Assembly (NCBI RefSeq): GCF_013376105.1
Contig: NZ_JAAMFM010000004.1
Coordinates: forward strand, 124,001-188,000
Direction of reading: 5' to 3'
Length of the DNA stretch: 64,000 nucleotides
Source: Arthrobacter wenxiniae
Lineage (GTDB): Bacteria > Actinomycetota > Actinomycetes > Actinomycetales > Micrococcaceae
Below are positions 1 to 9,949 of this stretch, in pieces. Position numbers and translations under genes: made by a program. Each line of letters starts with the position of its first letter. The first letter of the stretch is position 1. The notes beneath the pieces were generated by a model. That model did not search any database, was not told the origin of the DNA, and saw only the letters and a list, made by a program, of their open reading frames with translations.

Positions 1-273
1 CTGATGCTCGCGCTCTTGGTGGGCCATCGAGCGGGCCAGCGATATGCTCCGAATCGCAGGTTCAACCTCCCACGCCGTGAACGGAGGCGGAGACATCCAG
101 CTGTTGGGAGGGCCGCATCCCGGCCCGCCGTGGACAATCGGCATGGCGGACCCGCATCGGCGCGGCGTGCCGGCCACCACACTCACCGGCACGGACATGG
201 CCGTCGCCACTTCCGGCGCGGCCGAACGGCGACTGCACTTCATCGACCCCAAACTTTCCGGCCGCTGCCGGCC
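1..273. other. Left edge without a confident gene
   Basis: No gene can be assigned here with confidence. On the minus strand a frame stays open from an ATG at 243 to the window edge (81 codons). It contains a HGGPGCG string that recalls alpha/beta-hydrolase oxyanion loops, and a helical-looking end. It has no clear ribosome binding site and no family I can name. It may be the beginning of a gene downstream of the NCS1 permease, or noise. Confidence 0.2.
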
Positions 274-1728
274 CTACGGCAGGATGTGTTCGTGCGCGGC
301 CACCTCCAGTTCCGCGGCCTGGGCCTTGGCCAGCTCCGTCTCGCCCTGAACATCCACCCCTCGGGTGAGCAGCCAGTAAAGCACCGCCGAGACCGGCAGC
401 CCGATGAACAGTGAGATGTCGGCGCCTTTCATGGCCGCGGCCACCGGCCCAACGAAGAGCGCACCGGCGGAAAAGAACGGAATCATGACGATGAAGCCAA
501 CCAGGTACGCAATGATCCCCGGCCAGCCCCACCTGCCGTAGATGCCGTCAGCCTTGAAGATCTCGGCGATCGCATAGTGGCCCCTGCGGACGATGAAGTA
601 GTCCGTCAGGTTTACCGCCGTCCAGGGGATGAAGAAATACAGCACCAGCAGCAGGAAATCGTTGAAGCTGGCCAGGAAGTCGGCCGACGCGAGATTCGCA
701 AAGACCAGCGAGATCGCGGCCGTGATCGCAATGGTGGTCACCCGCAGGCGCAGCGTGGGGCGGATTTGGCGCACGCTGTCGATCGAGGAAATCAGCGTCA
801 GGGACCCGCCATACATGTTCAGCGCCGTGACGGACACCAGGCCGAGGGCTGCAATAAAGAGCGCAATGGAACCGAACCCGGGGAAGAGTTTGCCGGCAGT
901 GGCCTCGATGGAGCTGATGGTGTCGAAATTCTTGCCCGCTGCCGCTGCGATAAACGCCCCAAGGAACATGACCCAGATGCCGCCCAGCGCACTGCCCCAG
1001 AATGTCCACCGGAATGTGCCCCGGGCGGACGTGGGCGGCAGGTAGCGGGAGTAGTCGGAAACATAAATGGCCCATGAAATCTGGTACCCGGCAGCCACAC
1101 CCAATTGGCCCAGGAATGGCACCAGATGGAAGTGTCCCATGTTGTAGGCACCGGCCGGCATGGAAAGGTGGGTCAAAACCGCCACCGTCAGCAGAGCCAG
1201 CATGGCGATGGTCAAGTACGTCAGGTAGCGCTCGAAGCCATGGATGAGGTCATAGCCGAACAGGGCCACGACGACGGCGATGATGGTCACCACCCAGAAC
1301 CAGAGGGCCCCCGATCCAACATGCACCGACGCAGAGAGCGCCTGGCCAGCCAGCACGGTATTGAAAATGTTGAAGCCCGCGTACTGCAAATAGGCAAAAA
1401 GCCACACCAGCAAGGCGCCGATATATCCGAACTGCGGCCGGGACTGAATCATTTGCGGAAGGCCGAGCTGGGGCCCCTGCGACGAGTGCGCGGCCATGAA
1501 CAGGGTCCCCAGAAGAGTTCCGAGGGCGATGGCAATCAGTGACCAGATCAGGTTGCCACCAGTGGTGATGCTGATGAGTCCGACAGCCAACGTGGCGATC
1601 TGGGCATTGCTCATGAACCACAACGGCCCGATGTGGGAGACCTTGCCGTGCCGCTCATTGAGCGGTACGTAGTCGATGGACCGTACTTCCAGCCCCCGGC
1701 CCTGGGCTTGACCCGTGCCTGTATTCAT
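274..1728 (-). CDS. NCS1-family nucleobase/cation symporter
   Basis: This 484-residue inner-membrane protein belongs to the NCS1 (cytosine/purine/uracil/allantoin/thiamine) permease family. These carriers import nucleobases or related heterocycles with Na+ or H+. About twelve hydrophobic segments are visible. The N-terminus carries the NCS1-type RSIDYVPLNERHGK stretch, and the first membrane segment has the small-residue and asparagine pattern SNAQIATLAVG. The length matches the family. The ATG at 1728 is preceded by GAGGGGATGAACG, a good ribosome binding site. The charged C-terminus (VQGETELAKAQ) is cytoplasmic. It is divergent from the large membrane protein that follows, with a 340-bp spacer. 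The substrate cannot be read from the sequence; cytosine, allantoin or hydantoin are all possible. Confidence 0.9.
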   Translation of the reverse strand: MNTGTGQAQGRGLEVRSIDYVPLNERHGKVSHIGPLWFMSNAQIATLAVGLISITTGGNLIWSLIAIALGTLLGTLFMAAHSSQGPQLGLPQMIQSRPQFGYIGALLVWLFAYLQYAGFNIFNTVLAGQALSASVHVGSGALWFWVVTIIAVVVALFGYDLIHGFERYLTYLTIAMLALLTVAVLTHLSMPAGAYNMGHFHLVPFLGQLGVAAGYQISWAIYVSDYSRYLPPTSARGTFRWTFWGSALGGIWVMFLGAFIAAAAGKNFDTISSIEATAGKLFPGFGSIALFIAALGLVSVTALNMYGGSLTLISSIDSVRQIRPTLRLRVTTIAITAAISLVFANLASADFLASFNDFLLLVLYFFIPWTAVNLTDYFIVRRGHYAIAEIFKADGIYGRWGWPGIIAYLVGFIVMIPFFSAGALFVGPVAAAMKGADISLFIGLPVSAVLYWLLTRGVDVQGETELAKAQAAELEVAAHEHILP

Positions 1729-2067
1729 CGTTCATCCCCTCTTCAGTGGACTGCCGGTGCCCGGCTGGGCCAGGTTCCGGCGGACCCGGCTTCTCCATGG
1801 TGGGCTCCCGCATCGGCTGCCTCTCCGCATCGTCCGTACGGATTATGAGTCAGAACACAGAAGGATCATCGATAAGCCTAATCCCGAAACACTGTTGCGG
1901 CATAGCTGCGGAGCCCGGTTCTTGAAACCTGAGGCCTCCCCTTCACGGCGGCGCCGTTCCGGTTCTCGTCAGGGGAACCGGCTGCGAAGTAATCCTGTTC
2001 TTGGCATTCGATTTGTTGTAGCATCAGCTACTCCCTGCCGGAGCTGGTCGCGCAGATGGGAACTGCC
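1729..2067. promoter_or_regulatory. Divergent promoter region with palindrome
   Basis: This 339-bp spacer separates the divergent NCS1 permease and the large hydrolase-like protein, so it should hold both promoters. It contains a perfect 10-bp palindrome, TCCGTACGGA at 1833-1842, next to an AT-richer stretch (ATTATGAGTCAG). That is a plausible operator position. No coding frame here looks real. Confidence 0.4.
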
Positions 2068-5016
2068 ATGAGCATCGAATCGAATGGTCCATCAGTACCC
2101 CGGGATGAGCCGCCAGCCACTCCCCACATCCTCGAATTGAGGATTCACGGTGTCAGGGACACCCCTCCGTGGGACATTTTGGGCGTACCCCACGGCGACG
2201 CCGTAATGGTGTCGGGAGATGACTTGGGCTCGTTCTGGATCCCGAAAACGCCATCGAAGGACGCCGGGCTTCCGCCACAATTTGGCAGCGAGGTGCCCGC
2301 CAATGTGCGCCGGGAGGCCTATTCCTGGGGCGCCATGGCCAGGTATGCCCCGGTGCCGGGGGCCAACCTCCTGGGCAAGGGTGCGGCGGTCATCCGAAGG
2401 GTTGGCTGGCTCATGATGCTGCCATTTGCCCTGTGCAACGCAGCATATTGGATGCGCCCGCTGACGCGGAAACCCAAGCCCGGGGACGGTGACGGTGACG
2501 CCGGCCTGGCTGGTGGCAGGGGGTGGCGGGATGCCAATGGTGGCGGAATCGTGCGCGTCTTTGGACTTTTTCTGACGCTGCTCCTGGTTGCCTCTGCCAC
2601 TGCCGCAAGCGTGGACCTGATCGGCACTCAATGCGTCCGTTCAGGAGAAATTTGCTCCACGCTTCCAGGCCTGTTCAATGGGCTGGCGGCACTTGACCAA
2701 CCGAGGCGCAACGTCGTGCTGGCCATTCTGCCCCTGGCGATGCTGGCGGTCATTTATGCTCTTTCAGTCCTGGGGCGGGTCAGGTACGCCGCCAATGTCG
2801 CCGCCCACCCCGAAAGCGGTTCCCTGCCCGCCGGGCCAACGACATCCGCCGATTCCGCCAGCCCCGGCCGTCCGATTCTCCAAACAAAGGGATTCTGGTA
2901 CAGCCCGATGATGCCGCGGGCAACGGAGCTGCTTCATCTTTCCGGCGCAGGCGCCCTTGTTGTCGCCATGCTTGCCTGGGATGCCCTGTATTCTCCGGTT
3001 CCTGGCTGCCGGGATGCCTCGACATTCTTCGCTCCGGCGTGCGGCGCCGGCTTGAGCAAGGTGCTGGTTGACGGCCGCAACCCTGCACGCACCGTTTCCG
3101 CGATCGCCGCGGGACGCGGCTCCTTTATCGTCCTGCTCGTGGCTGTGGCGATCTTGATTGCCGTTACCTGTCGAATCCTGGTCAGCGTCACCGGCAATGC
3201 CGACGTCGCGGGCTCCGGGAAGCCCACCGGCAGGACGGCCGGTCCGGTCTGGCGCCGCGAACTCAGGTGGGCTGCGAGCCTGCTTGGGCTGGTCGTGGCC
3301 TTGGGTCTGGTCAATGCCGGACTGCTGTGGTTTCCTCCGGAATCCTCGGCCGTCGCGTCAGCTTCGGCGCAGCAGGGTTCACATTTTCTTGGCGTCTTCT
3401 GGACGCCGGGCCTACTGACCCTGGCGATGCTCGGGATGTCCATTACCGGACTCGGCTGGCGGCGGGGCGCCGGAACCGCTGCCTCCCTTGTGTTGTTTGC
3501 AGGTTCTGCCGCATGCTTCATCGCAGGGTGCCTGGTCATGAAGATGACCCCACACCGCCCGGGGCCCGCGGGGCTGCCCGCCGGACTGTTTGTCGTGGCC
3601 GCCCTGCTGCTTGCCTGTTTGGCGTGGCGTGTCCTTCGAAAGGGGGATGAGGGGTCCCGTAACCGGGAAGGCTGGCGCGGCATGGGCCCCGGCATCATCA
3701 TGACTATTTCCCTGGGCGTTGCCCTGGCGTTGAGCAGTGTCCTGGTGGTGGGCACCGCCAACTTCCTCAATGGAAAGTTGTCGCTGACAGGCGGGACCGC
3801 AGATCCGGTGGTGTGGCGAATAGTGACGGATGGGAGCGCGGCTGCAAACGGAGCTGCCCCCATGGTCACGGAAGTCCCGGTTTATGACCAGTACGGCCTT
3901 GCCCTTTTCATCACGGTCATAGTGGTGGTTTTCATACTCGCCTGGGTACTGTGCAGCCAGTTATTTGGCAAGCTGTTTGTGCTCAGCACCCCGGACCCCA
4001 ACTCAATGCCCACGGAAGGCGTCACGGCCGGCAGGTATCCGGACGGCCGCCCCCAGCCGTCAGTTCCGCCGATTGGCAGTGTGGCGCGCCGGGTGTTGGA
4101 AGGGCGGCGAACGGCGGCGCTGCTCCACCGCGTCGAACACAGCCTAAGTTGGTTGGCCGGAACCTTTTTGGTCGGTCTGATGGGCTCACTGGGCTGGAGC
4201 CTTGTCCAGCCCTCCATAGCAGAGGACGGGGCACCAACCCGGTCTTTGCTGACACAGGGGATGTCAAGTGCGGTGCTGGGAATTGTAGCGCTGGCATTGG
4301 TGGGTGGGATTGTTGTGAGTGCCGCGTCGAGCACGTTCCGCCCGGCCGGGGTCCTGTGGGACTTGATGTGTTTTCTGCCCAATGCCGCCCACCCCTTTGG
4401 CCCGCCGTGCTATGCCGAACGTGTGGTCCCTGAACTGTGTGCCCGGATCGAGGAGTGGCTTGACTTCGACGATGCTCCCGAACCGCATCGCAAGGTGATC
4501 CTTTCGGCCCACAGCTTGGGCGGGGTGTTGGCTGTAGCCTGTTTGTTTGCCCGGCATGCGGATGGAAAGGACCTAGGCAATATCGGGTTGCTGACCTACG
4601 GCTGCCAGCTGAGAGCCTATTTTGGCCGCTTTTTCCCGGAACTTTTCGGACCAACAGTTCTGGGCACCCCCGGGAGCCTGGGCGCCTCCCTGTGGGCTCC
4701 GGATCCATGGCAAAGGCAGGTGGCAAAGGACTACGACACGACGCACCCGCACCAAAGCCATCCCCAGTCACTTTCGCAGCTGCTCACAACCCCCGGGGAC
4801 AGCCTGCCTCGCTGGATCAACCTCTGGCGCCGCACCGACTTCTTGGGATTCCCGGTGAAATCGTATGCAGGGAACGAGATTGACCGCGGGGCCGACGAAC
4901 TGGACACGTCCTCGTACATGTTGACGCTGGCCACGCACAGCAATTATCCATCCAGCCGCGCCTATCCATCCGCGATGGCCGAGCTGCTGAAACGAATGGG
5001 CGAGCCCGAGGTTTAG
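2068..5016 (+). CDS. Large membrane protein with split alpha/beta-hydrolase signature
   Basis: This roughly 982-residue protein has an N-terminal soluble part with ELRIHGVRDTPPW, which resembles the HG oxyanion strand of alpha/beta hydrolases. About ten or more hydrophobic membrane segments follow between residues 110 and 780. The soluble C-terminal part carries a nucleophile elbow, SAHSLGG. Counting from the ATG at 2068, the candidate triad is Ser816, Asp924 (WRRTDFLG) and His957 (ATHSNY). The hydrolase fold would therefore be interrupted by a membrane domain of some 650 residues. I prefer the ATG at 2068 because GGGA lies six bases upstream; an in-frame ATG at 2056 is the alternative. The substrate is unknown; a lipase or esterase acting at the membrane is a guess. 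Similar hypothetical proteins occur in actinobacteria. Confidence 0.85.
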   Translation: MSIESNGPSVPRDEPPATPHILELRIHGVRDTPPWDILGVPHGDAVMVSGDDLGSFWIPKTPSKDAGLPPQFGSEVPANVRREAYSWGAMARYAPVPGANLLGKGAAVIRRVGWLMMLPFALCNAAYWMRPLTRKPKPGDGDGDAGLAGGRGWRDANGGGIVRVFGLFLTLLLVASATAASVDLIGTQCVRSGEICSTLPGLFNGLAALDQPRRNVVLAILPLAMLAVIYALSVLGRVRYAANVAAHPESGSLPAGPTTSADSASPGRPILQTKGFWYSPMMPRATELLHLSGAGALVVAMLAWDALYSPVPGCRDASTFFAPACGAGLSKVLVDGRNPARTVSAIAAGRGSFIVLLVAVAILIAVTCRILVSVTGNADVAGSGKPTGRTAGPVWRRELRWAASLLGLVVALGLVNAGLLWFPPESSAVASASAQQGSHFLGVFWTPGLLTLAMLGMSITGLGWRRGAGTAASLVLFAGSAACFIAGCLVMKMTPHRPGPAGLPAGLFVVAALLLACLAWRVLRKGDEGSRNREGWRGMGPGIIMTISLGVALALSSVLVVGTANFLNGKLSLTGGTADPVVWRIVTDGSAAANGAAPMVTEVPVYDQYGLALFITVIVVVFILAWVLCSQLFGKLFVLSTPDPNSMPTEGVTAGRYPDGRPQPSVPPIGSVARRVLEGRRTAALLHRVEHSLSWLAGTFLVGLMGSLGWSLVQPSIAEDGAPTRSLLTQGMSSAVLGIVALALVGGIVVSAASSTFRPAGVLWDLMCFLPNAAHPFGPPCYAERVVPELCARIEEWLDFDDAPEPHRKVILSAHSLGGVLAVACLFARHADGKDLGNIGLLTYGCQLRAYFGRFFPELFGPTVLGTPGSLGASLWAPDPWQRQVAKDYDTTHPHQSHPQSLSQLLTTPGDSLPRWINLWRRTDFLGFPVKSYAGNEIDRGADELDTSSYMLTLATHSNYPSSRAYPSAMAELLKRMGEPEV

Positions 5017-5189
5017 GGCGAAAGGAACCCGCCGGGACACCCGCGTGGCCCATCGTCTTGGGTGTGATCGAGCTGGAAGACCGATCAAAGAGGGGCTCCG
5101 CCCCCACCAGGATCCTCGGCTGCCGGTCGACCGGCGCGGCCAACCCGCCAGCCCTCGGCAAAACGGCCGCCGTGCAGGTGGCATTGGAG

Positions 5190-6656
5190 CTAGGCCCCCT
5201 GGATCTGCCGCATCCAGGCCTCAATGCCGGCGGCGTCCAGCGGCAGGGCCTCGGAGATGACGTCCGAGCCGGCGTCGGTGACCACGATGTCGTCCTCCAG
5301 GCGCACGCCGATCCCCCTCAACTCCGGCGGCAGGGTGAGGTCGTGTTCGTGGAAGTACAGGCCGGGCTCCACGGTCAGCGCCATGCCGGGAACCAGCGGC
5401 GAGCCCTGATAGCTTTCGTAGCTGGACTGGGCGCAGTCGTGCACGTCCAGGCCCAGGTGGTGCCCCACCCCGCACACCAGGTACCGGCGGTGGTGCTGGC
5501 CCCTCGGCGACAGCGCCTCATCCACCGAGACCGGCAGCAGGCCCCAGTCGTTGAGTCCGTTGGCGATGACCTCCATGCAGGCGTCGTGAAAATCGGCAAA
5601 GTGCTTTCCCGGCCCCACCTGGGCCAGGCCGGCCCGGTGCGACTTCTCCACCAGGTCGTGGACCTGGCGCTGGACGGGGCTGAAGGTGCCACTGGCAGGG
5701 AACGTGCGCGTGACATCTGCGGTGTAAAGGCTGTTCGCCTCCACCCCCATGTCCAGCAGCAGCACCTCGTCCTCCAGGACGGGGCCGTCGCAGCGCACCC
5801 AGTGCAGCGTCGGGGCGTGCTTGCCGCTGCCCACAATGGTGGCGTAGCCCGCGCCGTTGCCGACGGTACGGGCGTGCCTGTCAAATGTGCCCTGAAGCCA
5901 GCGCTCCCCTCCACCTTGGATGGCGGCGGGGATTTCCCGCACGACGGCGGCGAACCCGTCCACCGTGTGGCCGACGGCCGCGCGCAGCTGGGCGATCTCC
6001 CAGTCGTCCTTGACCATCCGCAGGGTGGAGAGGACCCGTCCCAGCGCGCCGCCGGCACCAATCCCGTGGCGGCGCCGCACGTCGGCCTGGACGGGGCCGG
6101 CCGCAAGCGTCCCCGAGCTGGCGCGCATGGCGGCGCCGATGCCGGCGTCGAGCTCCGTGAGGGCCTTCACCGGCAGGGACAGCGCCGCAGCCCAGTCGGA
6201 AAAGTCCGCGGCCGAACCGACCCACATCTCCCCGTGCGCGGCATTGGTGAAGAACCGGGGGTCGCCGGCGTAGAACGGCGCCGGGATGAAGAGCGTGGCC
6301 TCGTGCGAGGCCCCGGACGGTGTCATGACCAAAACCGCTCCTTCTAGAGCGGCGCCGGTAAGCCAGTAAAAGTCCGAATCCGGGCGGAAATCATAGTATG
6401 TGTCGTTGCTGCGCACGGGGGCGGTGCCGGCGCCGACGATCAAGGCCTGGCCGGCAAATTCCGCGGAGAGGCGAGAACGGTGCTGCGCCGCGGCGGCCGC
6501 GGCACCCGCCACCACGGGCGGCGTCCTGTCCGGCGTGCCCCAGCCCTGGGCCATGTACTCGGTGAATGCCGCAACGTCGGCCAACCGCGGGAGGCGCGGG
6601 TCCGGCGTCGTCGGGGCAGGCATGGAACGGGCGGCCACTTCTTCACTTGCGGTCAT
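5190..6656 (-). CDS. pepP: Xaa-Pro aminopeptidase (M24B family)
   Basis: This 488-residue cytosolic metallopeptidase removes N-terminal residues that precede proline. An N-terminal creatinase-like domain is followed by the pita-bread M24 domain. The dinuclear metal ligands are visible in order: Asp in LLLDMGVEAN, Asp in YTADVTRTFP, His in VCGVGHHLGLDVHD, Glu in LTVEPGLYFHE and Glu in VRLEDDIVVTDAG. The frame is open 85 codons upstream, but the ATG at 6656 has GGAGGAATATCAAGA just before it and starts with the family-like MTASEEVAARSM. It converges with the upstream membrane protein, with 173 bp between them. Confidence 0.93.
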   Translation of the reverse strand: MTASEEVAARSMPAPTTPDPRLPRLADVAAFTEYMAQGWGTPDRTPPVVAGAAAAAAQHRSRLSAEFAGQALIVGAGTAPVRSNDTYYDFRPDSDFYWLTGAALEGAVLVMTPSGASHEATLFIPAPFYAGDPRFFTNAAHGEMWVGSAADFSDWAAALSLPVKALTELDAGIGAAMRASSGTLAAGPVQADVRRRHGIGAGGALGRVLSTLRMVKDDWEIAQLRAAVGHTVDGFAAVVREIPAAIQGGGERWLQGTFDRHARTVGNGAGYATIVGSGKHAPTLHWVRCDGPVLEDEVLLLDMGVEANSLYTADVTRTFPASGTFSPVQRQVHDLVEKSHRAGLAQVGPGKHFADFHDACMEVIANGLNDWGLLPVSVDEALSPRGQHHRRYLVCGVGHHLGLDVHDCAQSSYESYQGSPLVPGMALTVEPGLYFHEHDLTLPPELRGIGVRLEDDIVVTDAGSDVISEALPLDAAGIEAWMRQIQGA

Positions 6657-7026
6657 TCTTGATATTCCTCCGCCCGTCCGGGCAATTGTGAGGCGACTGG
6701 GGGGTGGACCGCCGTGCGGGGCACGCGGCTCGTCCCGTGGCTGCGGGGACCGGCGCCGCCACGGATTCCATCCCCCATCCTTCCCCATGGACCCGACCGC
6801 GCGCCAGTTGGAACCCGGCGTGGCGGTCCGGGGCCGCATCACCGCCGGCGGGCTGAAACGGCCGGGCCGTACGGCGGATTCCCACCATGGACTGCATTCG
6901 CAGCATTGCATTCGGACGCGATTGGATCCTTACTTGTTTGAGGGGCGCAATCCGCCTTGGGACCGGCCGCCCCACGATTTCACCGTCCGGCGGCGGCCGG
7001 CCCGCCACGCAAAATTGGAGGAATTC
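6657..7026. other. Intergenic, divergent promoters
   Basis: This 370-bp spacer lies between divergent pepP and the small barrel-like gene. No convincing coding frame, repeat or RNA was seen. Promoters for both genes are expected here. Confidence 0.4.
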
Positions 7027-7311
7027 ATGTTCGCCAGAGTCAGCACATACCGTCCCGGCCCCGGGAGCACCGGCGCGCCCACGGCGGCCACCGTCGAGCA
7101 GGTGCTGGAAATGCCGGGTTGCCGGGGGATCTATTACCTTCTGGGCAAGGACAGCAAGTCCCTCTCCATCACCCTGTGGGACGACGAAGACGCGCTTTCG
7201 GCCAGCCAGAAGGCCGCGGCCCGGCTTCGAACGGAAACCAGTGCCGCACAGGACATGCAGATCCTGGACGTGGAGGCATTTGAAGTTCTGACAGCGGACG
7301 TCAGGCACTGA
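7027..7311 (+). CDS. Small ABM-like (dimeric alpha/beta barrel) protein
   Basis: This 94-residue protein starts at the ATG at 7027, directly behind GGAGGAATTC, a strong ribosome binding site. The frame extends far upstream but has no signal there. The sequence begins MFARVSTYRPGPGS and continues with IYYLLGKDSKSLSITLWDDEDAL. This matches the beta-alpha-beta pattern of antibiotic-biosynthesis-monooxygenase-like domains, in which a strand with a conserved tryptophan precedes a helix. Members can be heme- or quinone-modifying enzymes or have no known activity. It is a single domain of usual length, likely a cytosolic homodimer. No substrate can be assigned. Confidence 0.75.
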   Translation: MFARVSTYRPGPGSTGAPTAATVEQVLEMPGCRGIYYLLGKDSKSLSITLWDDEDALSASQKAAARLRTETSAAQDMQILDVEAFEVLTADVRH

Positions 7312-7334
7312 TTCCCCGGCCGGCCGGGCCGCCT

Positions 7335-8312
7335 CTACTCCGTCATCTCGACCGGCACGGCGATGACGTCCACCATCGCGCCGTTTCGGAGCACGGTCAC
7401 CGGCAGCGGGATGCCGATGGCCTCGGCGAACAGCTGTTTTTGCAGGCTCTCGGCGCTTGAGACGGGGCGCTGCCCGGCGGTGAGCACCAGGTCGCCGGGC
7501 TTCAACCCGGCCCTGTCCGCCGGCGACCCTGCGATGACGTCCGCCACGCGCAGCCCCTCCCGCTGGCCGGTGCGCAGGGCGAGGGTGTCGTTGAGCGCCA
7601 TCGGGGAGCTGACCAGGCCCAGGTAGGCGCGCCGGACCCGCCCGTCGGCCATCAGCGCGGAAATGATCCGCCGGGTGGTCGCGTTGATCGGAACGGCCAG
7701 ACCCAGGCCGGCGCCCGCCACGGCCGTGTTGATGCCGACCACCCGGCCGCGTGCATCGGCCAGCGCGCCTCCGGAACTGCCCGGGTTGAGCGCGGCATCG
7801 GTTTGGATCACGTCCTCGATCACCCGGCGGGTGCGGCCCAGCGCCGTGGGCATGGACCGCCCCAGCCCACTGACCACCCCGGCCGTCACCGATCCGGCCA
7901 GGCCCAGCGGGTTGCCCACGGCAATGACCAGCTGCCCCACCTGCAACCCCTCGGCGTCACCGAGTCTGGCCGGGGCATGCAGGTGCGACGCGCCGCGGAT
8001 GACGGCGAGGTCGGACAGGACGTCCGCGCCCCTGATCTCGATGTCCGTTCCCGTGCCATCGGCAAAGGCCGCCCACCCTGCGCTGGCCCCGGCAACCACA
8101 TGGGCGTTGGTCAGCATGTAGCCGTCCTCGGTAAAGACGACGGCGGAGCCCGCACCCAGGCGTACGCTCCCGTTGCGGCCGCTGCCCGTCATCTCCACGG
8201 CGGCCACATGCGGCGCGACCTCTTCGGCCACCGCGATGACGGTCCGGGAATAGGCATCCATGGCATCTTCGGCCCCAAGCCCTGACTGGGGAACGTTGGG
8301 AGACTCTTTCAC
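7335..8312 (-). CDS. HtrA/DegP-like S1C serine protease with PDZ domain
   Basis: The protein has 325 residues. A trypsin-like domain carries the full triad: His71 (LTNAHVV), Asp101 (LSDLAVI) and Ser180 (NPGSSGGAL). A C-terminal PDZ domain follows at about residues 225-315 (GLRVADVIAGSPADRAGLKPGD). Unlike most HtrA proteins it has no signal peptide or membrane anchor, so it is probably cytosolic. The start is GTG at 8312, preceded by GGAGGTGTGCG. It converges with the small ABM-like gene, only 23 bp away. The likely role is quality control of misfolded proteins. Confidence 0.93.
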   Translation of the reverse strand: MKESPNVPQSGLGAEDAMDAYSRTVIAVAEEVAPHVAAVEMTGSGRNGSVRLGAGSAVVFTEDGYMLTNAHVVAGASAGWAAFADGTGTDIEIRGADVLSDLAVIRGASHLHAPARLGDAEGLQVGQLVIAVGNPLGLAGSVTAGVVSGLGRSMPTALGRTRRVIEDVIQTDAALNPGSSGGALADARGRVVGINTAVAGAGLGLAVPINATTRRIISALMADGRVRRAYLGLVSSPMALNDTLALRTGQREGLRVADVIAGSPADRAGLKPGDLVLTAGQRPVSSAESLQKQLFAEAIGIPLPVTVLRNGAMVDVIAVPVEMTE

Positions 8313-8750
8313 CGCACACCTCCACAGGCGGTCGTGGCCGGTTGGTGGCGGCGCGGCCTGCCCACGAACGGGCGGCGCCTCATGCCAGTAAAACGATCGT
8401 GAAGCCAGCCATAGTCCTGCCGCCGGTACGCCCTCGGTGAACGCCGCCGGCTTGACCCGCCCCGGCCGCCAGCACCGGCCCGCCGCGCTGGTCGAGGGCG
8501 CTCGCGTTCAGGGCCATGCACGGTTTGCCCCGGCGCTGACTGCCGGTACCCGGGGGAACCTCGGTGGGAAGATGCCGTTCTGGCGATATCCCGCGACCTA
8601 TGCGGGACGAACAATGGCGAACATGCTGCAGCCTCCGCCACCGACGAATGGTCCGGAGCGCCTGCCGGGAGGCCGGCACCCCTGCATCCCCGTCGTGAAC
8701 GTCCTGCATTCGAGGAACCCCAGCCGTAGTCCGCGCACTTCGGCCGCCCC
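8313..8750. other. Intergenic with no recognisable gene
   Basis: This 438-bp stretch lies upstream of the htrA-like gene. Open frames exist on both strands but none looks like a known protein. Part of it may be decayed sequence that once belonged to the Stealth-like relic just downstream. Confidence 0.3.
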
Positions 8751-9011
8751 GTGAGCCGGGCCACCGTGCAAACCGGCGCCAAGGTGCGTTACGTCGACAC
8801 GACGGCCCGGGCGGGCTTGAACTACCTGCCCAAACTGCTCGCCAAACGCAACATGGACTTTTTCTGCCTCAACGACGGCAGCTTCCCCGAGGTGCCCGCC
8901 GCGGAACGCGCCGAACTGGTCACGGACTTCCTGCAGAAGTATTTCCCGATCACGGCCCCCTGGGAAAATCAGCCCGCCACCGGCGACCACCGCCACGATG
9001 GGCAAGGCTAG
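8751..9011 (+). pseudogene. 3' remnant of a Stealth-type exopolysaccharide phosphotransferase
   Basis: The frame encodes about 86 residues with the stretches NYLPKLLAKRNMDFFCLND and EVPAAERAELVTDFLQKYFP. These resemble the last conserved region (CR4) of Stealth family sugar-phosphate transferases, which add capsule or wall sugar-phosphates. The full family protein is several hundred residues, and the catalytic regions are absent upstream. It is therefore probably a 5'-deleted gene. It ends four bases inside the convergent phosphodiesterase gene. The family call rests on memory of the motif and is moderate. Confidence 0.5.
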
Positions 9012-9949
9012 CGCGGCGCCAGCCCGCGCCGTCGGGCCTGGACCGGGATGCCCGTGGTGCGCGCGGCATGGTCGGGAATGCGCACCCCGGCCGCGTCAAG
9101 GCGGGCCCGCGTCTCCTCCGCACTGACCAGCTCCCCGACCGTCGGGCCGGAACCCAGCGGAACGGTGGAGTGGACAATGGTGTGCTCATAGACGTGGACC
9201 AGGTTGAACGCCTGCCCGCCGTCGCGGCCCCGGGTGCCGCCCCCAGGGACGTTCAGGTCCTGGGTGTAGCACGTGGCCGAGGCGACCGACACCGGGATCC
9301 CGGCAAACAGGGCGCTGGTCGAGTAGTGCAGGTGCCCGGCCAGGATGGCGCGCACGTCCGAGCCCCGCACCACGGCCGCCAGCCCGGACTGGCCGCGCAG
9401 CTCGACCAGCACGGCCAGGTCCAGCACGCTGGGCACCGGCGGGTGGTGCAGGGCCAGGATGGTCCCGTCCGGGGCAGGCGTGGCCAACTCCCCGGCCAGC
9501 CACTCCAGCTGGTCCGCGCCCAGCTCCCCATGATGGAAGCCCGGCACCGACGTATCCACGGTGATGACCCGCAACCCGTTCAGGAAGTACGTGCGGTCCA
9601 CGGGCGCGCCGTCAGCCGGTTCCCCCAACAGGCCCGCGCGGAAGTTCCCGCGATCATCATGGTTCCCCATCGCCCAGATCACCTCCGCGCCCATCTCCGC
9701 GCACGCCGGCTCCACAATCCCGCGCAGCTTGGCATACGCCCCGGGCTCGCCCTTGTCGGTGAGGTCGCCGGTAAAAATGACAGCTTCCGGCCGGGCACCC
9801 GACGTGGCGATCTCGGCGAAGATTTGACGCAGCCGCTCCTCACTGTCCACCGCGCCGTACAGGGGACCCGGACCCCCCAGCAGGTGGGTGTCGCTCAGGT
9901 GAAGCAGGAAGTGGCGCGGCCGGGGATGCTCGGCCTCAAAATGGTCCAT
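9008..9949 (-). CDS. cpdA: Calcineurin-like phosphodiesterase (CpdA type)
   Basis: This 313-residue cytosolic metallophosphoesterase shows the metal-binding motifs in order: LSDTHL, FTGDLTD, AMGNHDD, ALHHPP and [10 protein letters not shown]. This is the class III cyclic-nucleotide phosphodiesterase layout, to which 3',5'-cAMP hydrolase CpdA belongs. The length fits the actinobacterial members. The ATG at 9949 follows an AAGGCAG ribosome binding site. Its 3' end overlaps the Stealth-like relic by four bases, head to head. The activity on cAMP is a family inference; related enzymes hydrolyse other phosphodiesters. Confidence 0.88.
   Translation of the reverse strand: MDHFEAEHPRPRHFLLHLSDTHLLGGPGPLYGAVDSEERLRQIFAEIATSGARPEAVIFTGDLTDKGEPGAYAKLRGIVEPACAEMGAEVIWAMGNHDDRGNFRAGLLGEPADGAPVDRTYFLNGLRVITVDTSVPGFHHGELGADQLEWLAGELATPAPDGTILALHHPPVPSVLDLAVLVELRGQSGLAAVVRGSDVRAILAGHLHYSTSALFAGIPVSVASATCYTQDLNVPGGGTRGRDGGQAFNLVHVYEHTIVHSTVPLGSGPTVGELVSAEETRARLDAAGVRIPDHAARTTGIPVQARRRGLAPR

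Noticed and set aside
8313-8750. 157-codon minus frame upstream of the HtrA-like gene
   Set aside because: The translation is arginine/glycine/alanine-rich without any domain, and it overlaps the GTG start and ribosome binding site of the protease gene.
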